A stretch of DNA of 7,859 nucleotides from Betaproteobacteria bacterium (GTDB taxonomy: Bacteria > Pseudomonadota > Gammaproteobacteria > Burkholderiales > UBA9220), in contig DOVS01000314.1 in the NCBI GenBank assembly GCA_003519965.1, positions 4,073 to 11,931 of the forward strand, written 5' to 3'. Below the pieces are notes generated by a model that did not search any database, was not told the origin of the DNA, and worked only from the letters and a program-made list of their open reading frames with translations. How positions within the stretch are numbered: position 1 is the stretch's first letter; each line of letters starts with the position of its first letter. A program made the position numbers and the translations under genes. Below are positions 1-4,962 of this stretch, one piece after another.

Positions 1-1403
1 CCCATGGCGCAGGGGCAAGCCACCACCAGCACCGCCACCGCGCTAACCAGGGCTAGGGTAATGGCGGGCGGCGGCCCGAAGACGAGCCAGCCCAGGAAGG
101 CTGCTGCGGCGACAATCAACACGCTGGGGGTAAATATTCTCACCACGCGATCGGCCAACCCTTGAATAGGGAGCTTGGAGCCCTGGGCGCGCTCGACGAG
201 ACGAATAATCTGCGCCAGCACGGTCTGCTTGCCAACTTGCCGCGCCTCGATATGCAACAGCCCGTGTTGGTTGACGGCGCCGCCAACCACTGTGTCGCCG
301 ACGCGCTTGGACACCGGCAGCGGCTCACCGGTCAGCATGGATTCGTCCACGTAGCTCTCGCCCTCGCACACCGCGCCGTCCACGGGAATGCGTTCGCCGG
401 GACGCACGATCACCCGGTCGCCGGGACGCACGCTGCGCATGGGAATTTCCACTTCCACGCCATCGCGCACCACGCGAGCGGTTTTGGCTTGCAGGCCGAC
501 GAGTTTTTTGATCGCCGCGCCGGTGCGGCCCTTAGCGAGCTCTTCCAGATATTTGCCGAATAGGATCACGGTAATAACCACCGCTGCCGAATCGAAGTAG
601 AGATTACGCGCCTCGGCGGGAAACAAGAACGGAGCGAGCAGCACCACTAGGCTGTAGAGGTAGGCGGCGCCCGTGCCGGTCATTACCAGGCTGTTCATGT
701 CCGGGGAGAAATGCCGGTAGGCAATCCAGCCGGGGCGGAAAAAGCGCCGCCCGGGGCCAAACAACACCGCACTGGCGAAACCCCATTCCACCCAGCCCCA
801 GAAATGCGGCCATGGCGCCAAGGCGTCGAACCCTTTTTGCAATTGAGGGAAGAAGGCGGCGCCCATGGCGATGAACAGCACCGGCAGCGTGAACAGCATG
901 GCCAACCGCAAATCGCGGCGCATGGCGCGCAAGCTGTCGCGGCGCGCCATGGCCTCGCGGTCTTCGCTAACGTCCTCATCCAATGGCCGAGGCGCGTAGC
1001 CGGTTTCCTCGATGACGCGGGCCACTTCGTCCGGCCCCGTGCTCGCCGGCAAGTAGCGTAAGCTGGCGCGTTCGGTGGCCAGATTGACGCTGGCGTCGAG
1101 CACCCCGGGCAGCTTGTTCAAGGCGCGCTCGACCCGGGCGCTGCAACTGGCGCAAGTCATACCGCCCACGCCGATTGCCACCTCTGCGGTCAGCGGTGTG
1201 TAACCCGCGTCGCGCACGGCTGCGACGATCTCGGTAATTCCAATGACCTGTGCGTCGAAGCGGATGCTGGCGCGCTCGGTGGCTAAATTGACGCTGGCCG
1301 CGCGCACACCGGGCAGTTTTTTCAGGGCGCGCTCGACTCGGGCGCTGCAACTGGCGCAGGTCATGCCTTCAATACCAAGTTCTATGTCCTGTGAGGAAAC
1401 CAC
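1..1403 (-). CDS. copA: Copper-translocating P1B-type ATPase, partial (C-terminus beyond left edge)
   Basis: Inner-membrane pump that exports Cu(I), driven by ATP. The first 467 residues are in the window. Two N-terminal HMA metal-binding domains each carry GMTCASC (Cys16/Cys19 and Cys84/Cys87). Hydrophobic segments follow from about residue 165. The actuator-domain motif TGEP is at 358-361, and the window ends inside the metal-site helix at CPCAM (Cys463, Cys465). The phosphorylation motif DKTGT and the ATP-binding domain lie outside. Two HMA domains plus CPC are typical of CopA, so copper or silver is the likely substrate. I chose GTG at 1403 because AAGGAG at 1414-1419 lies 10 bases upstream; an in-frame GTG at 1410-1412 is only one base from it. 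The gene begins 2 bp after the regulator's stop codon, so the two are almost certainly co-transcribed. The two HMA coding segments are unusually alike (see findings). Confidence 0.93.
   Translation of the reverse strand, partial: MVSSQDIELGIEGMTCASCSARVERALKKLPGVRAASVNLATERASIRFDAQVIGITEIVAAVRDAGYTPLTAEVAIGVGGMTCASCSARVERALNKLPGVLDASVNLATERASLRYLPASTGPDEVARVIEETGYAPRPLDEDVSEDREAMARRDSLRAMRRDLRLAMLFTLPVLFIAMGAAFFPQLQKGFDALAPWPHFWGWVEWGFASAVLFGPGRRFFRPGWIAYRHFSPDMNSLVMTGTGAAYLYSLVVLLAPFLFPAEARNLYFDSAAVVITVILFGKYLEELAKGRTGAAIKKLVGLQAKTARVVRDGVEVEIPMRSVRPGDRVIVRPGERIPVDGAVCEGESYVDESMLTGEPLPVSKRVGDTVVGGAVNQHGLLHIEARQVGKQTVLAQIIRLVERAQGSKLPIQGLADRVVRIFTPSVLIVAAAAFLGWLVFGPPPAITLALVSAVAVLVVACPCAM
1053..1364 (-). 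repeat. Near-identical tandem HMA-domain coding repeats inside copA
   Basis: Segments 1257-1364 and 1053-1160 encode the cores of HMA domain 1 and HMA domain 2, offset by 204 bp (68 codons). Aligned by eye, 93 of 108 bases match (about 86%). Both encode [15 protein letters not shown] followed by KLPGV and [11 protein letters not shown]. Many differences are silent. This indicates either a fairly recent internal duplication or ongoing gene conversion between the two domains. Confidence 0.85.
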
Positions 1404-1405
1404 GG

Positions 1406-1813
1406 TTAACACGCTCCTTGGTTTAGGGCGGCCAGGATCGGGCAATCCGTCGTGGAGCCGTGGCCGGGACAACGTTCTTCCAGGGCTTCAAGCCCTTGTT
1501 TCATGCGCTCGAGATCCCGGATGCGCGCCTCGATATCGACGATTTTTTCCCGGGTCAACTGTTTGACCTCGGCGGCGCCAGCGCCGGGATTATCGCTCAA
1601 GAGCAATAGCTCTCGCACCTGGTCGAGCGAGAAGCCCAGCGCTTGGGCGCGGCGGATGAAGCGCAACCGTTGGGCCGCATCCGCACGGTACATGCGATAG
1701 CCCGCCTCGGTGCGTTGCATCGGCGCAATCAGGCCTAAGCGCTCATAATAGCGCAAGGTTCCCGCGCCCAACCCGCTTTGTTTCGCTAACTTGCCAATCG
1801 TCATGGTTTGCAT
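1406..1813 (-). CDS. MerR-family heavy-metal-responsive transcriptional regulator (CueR-like)
   Basis: A 135-residue DNA-distorting activator that senses cytoplasmic metal and switches on its own operon. The N-terminal winged helix-turn-helix is clear ([10 protein letters not shown] at 5-14, [10 protein letters not shown] at 20-29, GYRMY at 38-42). A dimerisation helix follows (about 82-111), then the metal-binding loop with Cys115 and Cys124 in [13 protein letters not shown], as in the CueR group. Two details differ from E. coli CueR: eight rather than seven residues separate the loop cysteines, and Ala80 occupies the place of CueR Ser77 (Cys in ZntR). The protein also ends in Cys135. ATG at 1813 is preceded by GAGGAG with a 5-base gap; a second ATG three codons in has a poorer position. 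Linkage to a CopA-type pump argues for copper or silver, but the altered residues leave the metal less certain, so no gene symbol is given. Confidence 0.9.
   Translation of the reverse strand: MQTMTIGKLAKQSGLGAGTLRYYERLGLIAPMQRTEAGYRMYRADAAQRLRFIRRAQALGFSLDQVRELLLLSDNPGAGAAEVKQLTREKIVDIEARIRDLERMKQGLEALEERCPGHGSTTDCPILAALNQGAC
1414..1419 (-). promoter_or_regulatory. Ribosome binding site of copA, inside the regulator's last codons
   Basis: AAGGAG on the minus strand lies within the final sense codons of the MerR gene, 10 bases before GTG at 1403 and 1 base before an in-frame GTG at 1410-1412. It supports the 1403 start and suggests that translation of the pump is coupled to that of the regulator. 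Confidence 0.6.
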
Positions 1814-1836
1814 CGCTACTCCTCGTGTTGTGGTAA

Positions 1837-1868
1837 AGCATAAACCTTACAGTCAAGTATAAAGTCAA
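1837..1868 (-). promoter_or_regulatory. MerR-type promoter with 20-bp spacer and operator dyad
   Basis: Read on the minus strand, TTGACT (1863-1868) is a good -35 and TATGCT (1837-1842) a good -10, separated by exactly 20 bp instead of the optimal 17. Elongated spacers of 19-20 bp are the hallmark of promoters that MerR-family proteins activate by untwisting DNA. The spacer holds an imperfect dyad at 1844-1865 (arms ACTTTATA and TGTAAGGT), resembling the ACCTTCC-type half-sites of CueR and MerR. Its position about 24 bp upstream of the regulator's ATG implies that the regulator and copA are driven together and autoregulated. A second TTGACT at 1852-1857 lies inside the spacer and is too close to the -10 to serve as -35. 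Confidence 0.8.
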
Positions 1869-2078
1869 GAACCTCTCTTGCGCTAAGTGCACTGCGCGTG
1901 GTTCAGTCAAGGACGAATCGCTAACTACTTTTATTCTTCGTTCGGCAAACACAGATGGTTTCCCTTACAAATCAATTGTGAATTACTTGATTATCTCGCG
2001 GCGAGCTCCTTGCGTGTTTCCAATAGACCGCAATCATGCAGATCGGCGGACACCCCGCAAGAGGGGCCGTCTCTGCAC

Positions 2079-2096
2079 CGGCCCGTGATCGGGCCG
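2079..2096. repeat. Perfect 7-bp hairpin, GC-rich
   Basis: CGGCCCG (2079-2085) and CGGGCCG (2090-2096) pair across a 4-base loop. No T-run follows on either strand, so it does not look like an intrinsic terminator. Confidence 0.6.
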
Positions 2097-2152
2097 CGCG
2101 AACAATGGCGGCAATGAGCAAGCGCAATAACCGGATAATCCGTACAACATCG

Positions 2153-2221
2153 AACGGGTCAATCGCTGATTCGTACCGATGGCGTATGCGATCCGAGAAA
2201 TAAAGATCGCAACGACCCGTT
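2153..2221. repeat. Nested inverted repeats
   Basis: The outer arms AACGGGTC (2153-2160) and GACCCGTT (2214-2221) are perfectly complementary. Inside them TGCGATC (2187-2193) pairs with GATCGCA (2205-2211) over an 11-base loop. The arrangement could fold as a small structured RNA or cruciform. No coding potential or T-run goes with it, and I assign no function. Confidence 0.45.
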
Positions 2222-2582
2222 GCATCGTATCAAGATGCGCCACCGGCACACCTTATCGAATGCAAGGCGCCGACGTGTCCCGCCTTGCCGTAGCGTTCAG
2301 CATCGAGCACACAGGTCATATTATTTATATATAAACAATATCATATAGATAGAACAACATTATGAATTAATTTATCAGGTAAAGGCGCTGCCCGCATCGA
2401 TTCGCCACGACGACCTGGCGCACGAATTCAAAACCAACCTCGTTGCACCGGTGCTATTCGCGCACGACGCCAGCTACTTATCGGGGAACCGCCTGTCTAG
2501 TCATGGGAAAATGACTCTCTATTTTGTTAAATGCACTGCGTCGATTCCTCGGTTAATGCGCTATAAGTGAATTGGACGCAAC

Positions 2583-2600
2583 TTGGCGAATACTCGCCAA
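2583..2600. promoter_or_regulatory. Operator-like palindrome
   Basis: TTGGCGA (2583-2589) and TCGCCAA (2594-2600) form a perfect 7-bp inverted repeat around a 4-base centre, a size and shape common for dimeric repressor sites. It lies about 140 bp upstream of the small ORF at 2737. No T-run follows, so a terminator is less likely. The binding protein is unknown. Confidence 0.4.
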
Positions 2601-2603
2601 TCA

Positions 2604-2652
2604 ATAATAAATAGTTTTACTATTGCGGATAATAAATAGAATAACTACTATT
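2604..2652. promoter_or_regulatory. Cluster of AATAGT/ACTATT motifs and an 11-bp direct repeat
   Basis: The 11-mer ATAATAAATAG occurs at 2604-2614 and 2629-2639, a 25-bp offset. Overlapping it, AATAGT (2610-2615) pairs with ACTATT (2619-2624) over 3 bases; a near copy AATAGA (2635-2640) and another ACTATT (2647-2652) follow. Repeated half-sites in AT-rich DNA upstream of a gene suggest a regulator-binding array, but no sigma70 promoter could be placed with confidence. Confidence 0.4.
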
Positions 2653-2672
2653 AAGGGGCGACTTTAAGCTCA

Positions 2673-2700
2673 ATGGCGTTAATACATGCCGTTAAGCCAT
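2673..2700. repeat. Inverted repeat just upstream of the small ORF
   Basis: ATGGCGTTAA (2673-2682) is complementary to TTAAGCCAT (2692-2700) apart from one bulged base. It sits 36 bp before the ATG at 2737 and could be an operator or a leader hairpin. Confidence 0.4.
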
Positions 2701-2736
2701 CGCAACATTTCTGACAATGTATAAAAAGGGGGTGCT

Positions 2737-3000
2737 ATGGGTACGCGAGAAAATTTCTACGAGATGGTGGATTGCCGTATAAATGTATTACGTTGTCAAT
2801 GCGCCGCCTCGCCGGAAAAATTTGTTTTCGACTGGATAGCCGACGATCCGAAGCTCGGGGCCGACCTGATTAAGATTTACGCCCTTAACTATCATGACCC
2901 CTGCGAACTAGGACATCAAATTCGGCGCTATATGGACAATCAATTGCGCATCGCCGCGGAATTCATCGTCGAAACGGAAAGAATGGATCGAAGTCATTGA
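2737..3000 (+). CDS. Small hypothetical protein, 87 residues
   Basis: I do not recognise this protein. It begins at ATG 2737 after a strong AGGGGG (2727-2732) 4 bases upstream, which is the main reason to believe it is translated. The product is mixed charged and hydrophobic, has cysteines at 13, 20, 22 and 56 (CQC at 20-22), and shows no signal peptide or membrane segment. It is probably a soluble, largely helical protein. It stands alone: over 900 bp separate it from the MerR gene and over 1.2 kb from the next gene downstream. The repeats upstream (2583-2700) suggest it is regulated. Coding status is likely but not certain. Confidence 0.5.
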   Translation: MGTRENFYEMVDCRINVLRCQCAASPEKFVFDWIADDPKLGADLIKIYALNYHDPCELGHQIRRYMDNQLRIAAEFIVETERMDRSH

Positions 3001-3068
3001 CCCAGCGCACCCAATACGCAGTGCATCCGTATGCGCTGAACTATCGTTTGGAAAGCTCGCCATCCGAG

Positions 3069-3092
3069 AACCGCAACCGTAACCGTAACCGT
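3069..3092. repeat. Short tandem hexamer repeat, four units
   Basis: One AACCGC unit is followed by three perfect AACCGT units, with a further partial AAC after an offset. It lies 69 bp downstream of the stop codon of the 87-residue ORF and not in a supported gene. A slippage-prone repeat this short may vary between strains. Confidence 0.75.
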
Positions 3093-3216
3093 AACGCCCA
3101 TCGTTTCTGGAAATACGAAAACCCGCCGCGGCGGCGTCTTCCAGCCAGCCGAAGCGACGAACCGCTGTCCGAACGACGACAGTCTCGATAGGGTGCGCCG
3201 ATCGCTCGCCGCCGAC

Positions 3217-3232
3217 ATCGCGGGTTCGCGAT
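3217..3232. repeat. Perfect 6-bp hairpin
   Basis: ATCGCG (3217-3222) pairs with CGCGAT (3227-3232) over a GGTT loop. It is followed by AAAA on the plus strand, so it is not a plus-strand intrinsic terminator. Confidence 0.5.
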
Positions 3233-3266
3233 AAAATCAGGTGATCATGTCATCCGCCAATAACAC

Positions 3267-3299
3267 CCGCCGAACACCGTTCGGCGGCCAAGCCGAAAA
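3267..3299. repeat. 9-bp hairpin with a competing alternative stem
   Basis: CCGCCGAAC (3267-3275) pairs perfectly with GTTCGGCGG (3279-3287) over a 3-base loop. The right arm can instead pair through TTCGGC (3280-3285) with GCCGAA, which starts at 3292, over a 6-base loop. Mutually exclusive stems are seen in attenuators and riboswitch-like leaders, but no T-run and no gene directly downstream support that role here. Confidence 0.5.
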
Positions 3300-4136
3300 T
3301 GGGGCCGGCGTTAGCCGATGCATAGGCTCATGTGCTAACTATCGTCGCCTGGCCGGGCCGCCCGGGCCGCGATAATGCGCATCGGAATGATCCGGCCGCC
3401 GGTCTGTAATAGCGGGCATGCGCCAGCGCAAGTCATTGGAAAACGACCGTTCGAATTGACGCCGTGTCTTTTATCCCAAAGAATCTTAGTTCTAAGCGAG
3501 CGGCCATCCTATGGTCACGCCGCGAACTAAAATTGCACGGCTTACCAAGGACATTCACTGATCCATGGCGGTTAAACCTCTGAGATAGCGCAAATAGCAA
3601 CCCGGTTGTAATGATCGGCGCTACACGGCCGCCAGCATGCGGTACGCCAAACGCTAGCGAAATCTCGCACCGCCGCCTTGATCGCGGCTAATAATGCCGC
3701 ATCGAGGGCGTCGACCACAAAGCTGCGGACAATCGCACGCCCATACCCCCATAGCTGCTCGTAACAATGGTGGTACGCCGGCTGGTTTGAATGATGGGAT
3801 TGCCTTTCATTCGACCATGCCGAGACACTTGCTCACCACGTCGCCGCATGATTATGCCGCCATTCCCATCGTGTCTGGATGCCAGAGCCTGGCGCTTCCG
3901 CCCCTCACTGAAGAAAACAACCCCGTTTTTAGTGCCGCCGCCCAATAAAACGGAAAGTGGGGGAAGCGCATCTCACGCCACGGAACACTCTTTATTGTCT
4001 TTCGCGCCCTGCTTTCATTAAATCGAAGGAAGATAGAGCCGGCGGAACGGTTCTTTGGCCCGTGGTTAAAATACGCATCGGAAATCCTGGCGCTGTCCGT
4101 CCGGCGTCATATACTGGGAATGGAGGACTATATGGC

Positions 4137-4166
4137 TTGTCATCGCCCAAGGGGCTAACGTATTAT
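4137..4166 (+). promoter_or_regulatory. Sigma70-type promoter of the receiver/zinc-ribbon/ATPase operon
   Basis: TTGTCA (4137-4142) matches five of six -35 consensus bases and TATTAT (4161-4166) five of six -10 bases, with an 18-bp spacer. Transcription would start near 4172, giving a leader of about 60 bases before the ATG at 4233. A small dyad GCCC/GGGC (4145-4148 and 4152-4155) lies in the spacer and might be a regulator site. Confidence 0.55.
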
Positions 4167-4232
4167 GATGAAAATTCCACGCAGTCTGTTTCGCCGACAT
4201 CATTCTCTTTGTAAATCAACAATGAGGCGCAG

Positions 4233-4649
4233 ATGAACCCAAGAAAAGTCCGGGTATTGATCGCAGATGACGAAGCACATATTCGTCAACTCATTCGTTT
4301 TATTCTCAGTTCTCTAGGCGCCGAAGTGGTTGCGGAGGCGGCCGACGGCGAGACCGCAGTGCGACTTTATCAAGAACATAAGCCAGACATGGTGCTGCTG
4401 GATATTAACATGCCGAAGCTGGATGGCATGGAAGCGCTCAAACGCATTGTTGCGATAAACAATAAGACCTTAGTCATCATGCTCACCGCCCAAAACGCAC
4501 TGGATGTCGTTAGGCAATGCTTAGATCACGGCGCCCGCAACTTCATTCTGAAAAGCAATTCCGCCGAGGAGCTAGATAAAATCATCCGCGAAACCTGGCA
4601 GGAGTATGTAGAAGAAATTCGCGGCGGTGAAGGCGCTCATGGGATGTAA
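4233..4649 (+). CDS. Stand-alone CheY-like response regulator receiver
   Basis: A 138-residue single-domain receiver that accepts phosphate from a histidine kinase or Hpt protein. All core residues are present: the acidic pair Asp12-Asp13 in VLIADDE, phosphoacceptor Asp57 in VLLDINMPKLDG, the switch residue Thr85 in MLTA, and Lys107 in NFILK. No DNA-binding or enzymatic output domain follows; a short acidic tail extends past the fold. The output is therefore probably a protein-protein contact or onward transfer to an Hpt domain. GAGG 5 bases before ATG 4233 supports the start. The gene overlaps the zinc-ribbon gene by 11 bp, and an intact Hpt protein is encoded 2.2 kb downstream, a plausible phosphorelay partner. 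No kinase gene is in view. Confidence 0.93.
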   Translation: MNPRKVRVLIADDEAHIRQLIRFILSSLGAEVVAEAADGETAVRLYQEHKPDMVLLDINMPKLDGMEALKRIVAINNKTLVIMLTAQNALDVVRQCLDHGARNFILKSNSAEELDKIIRETWQEYVEEIRGGEGAHGM

Positions 4650-4962
4650 ACATTCCAATCCGCCAGGCTATGCATTCTGCGCTAGTTGCGGCGAACCGCT
4701 GGCCCATCGACGCTGCCGTTGCGGTTTTGTTTGCGCCGATAACGACAGCTTCTGCGGCCAATGCGGCGCCGCATTGGCCAACACGCATTCAGCGCAGAAG
4801 AAAGGATCGGCGCAAATCGAGGACGCCGACCACCGTTTTGACTTGCAGCAACTGATGGAACTCGCCGCACAGGAAAATCAATACGTGGAAACTCAAAAAG
4901 CACGGGTTACGCAAGACGATATCCGCAAACTACTCGCCAAACGGAAGAAAAGAGTGTCATGA
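4639..4962 (+). CDS. Small double zinc-ribbon protein
   Basis: A 107-residue cytoplasmic protein. The first half is cysteine-rich: Cys3 and His5, then Cys14-x-x-Cys17-Gly, form one ribbon (motif NPPGYAFCASCG). Cys26, Cys28 and Cys32 with Cys39-x-x-Cys42-Gly form a second (DSFCGQCG). The first knuckle is odd: in most such ribbons it reads CxxC before the NPPG-type turn, and here the first cysteine is missing. The second has CxC plus one extra cysteine. The second half is a charged, probably helical region ending in a basic tail (KRKKR). I chose ATG 4639 because AAGG lies 5 bases upstream; GTG at 4627 is an alternative adding four residues. It overlaps the receiver gene by 11 bp and the ATPase gene by 4 bp (ATGA). 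A zinc-binding adaptor role is inferred; the specific function is unknown. Confidence 0.82.
   Translation: MGCKHSNPPGYAFCASCGEPLAHRRCRCGFVCADNDSFCGQCGAALANTHSAQKKGSAQIEDADHRFDLQQLMELAAQENQYVETQKARVTQDDIRKLLAKRKKRVS

Larger units (their letters stand above)
1869..2582. other. Gene-poor intergenic stretch
   Basis: No convincing gene is seen. Short open frames on either strand lack good ribosome sites or recognisable motifs. It contains a GC-rich hairpin (2079-2096), nested inverted repeats (2153-2221) and a markedly AT-rich block (about 2318-2380) that could hold promoters or mark an old junction. An untranslated open frame at 2349-2569 (plus) has no usable start codon in its first two thirds and is best viewed as chance or decayed coding sequence. 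Confidence 0.5.
3001..4136. other. Long gene-poor stretch
   Basis: Open frames exist (for example 3694-3948 plus and its mirror 3688-3945 minus) but none has a good ribosome site, plausible protein composition or recognisable motif, and opposite-strand mirrors point to chance openness. The region holds a hexamer repeat at 3069 and short hairpins at 3217-3232, 3267-3287 and 3351-3369; another (CTTAG/CTAAG, about 3485-3496) and CCGTTTT/AAAACGG arms (about 3923-3953) also occur. It may be decayed coding DNA or contain unannotated RNA genes. Confidence 0.45.

Noticed and set aside
162..563. Plus-strand open frame opposite copA
   Set aside because: It is antisense to conserved CopA sequence (TGEP region), has no ribosome site and has a His/Ala-rich composition typical of a mirror frame.
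976..1350. Long arginine-rich open frame on the minus strand
   Set aside because: It is an out-of-frame reading of the copA HMA region; its composition is not protein-like and the true frame carries clear GMTCASC motifs.
2034..2249. Minus-strand frame of 71 codons
   Set aside because: No ribosome site and it crosses the nested inverted repeats; I saw no transposase or other family motif.
2349..2569. Plus-strand frame whose translation includes EFKTNLVAPVLF, faintly like a short-chain dehydrogenase helix
   Set aside because: No usable start codon before 2510, no nucleotide-binding glycine motif or Tyr-x3-Lys, and similarity limited to about a dozen residues; chance is more likely.
3069..3092. 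CRISPR array
   Set aside because: Units are only six bases with no spacers, and no cas genes are present.
3688..3948. Mirror-image open frames on both strands
   Set aside because: Neither has a ribosome site or a recognisable motif, and simultaneous openness on opposite strands points to composition rather than coding.
4131..4147. Possible sigma54 promoter TGGC...GC
   Set aside because: Only nine bases separate the GG and GC elements instead of ten, and the flanking consensus is poor; the sigma70 match at 4137-4166 is better.
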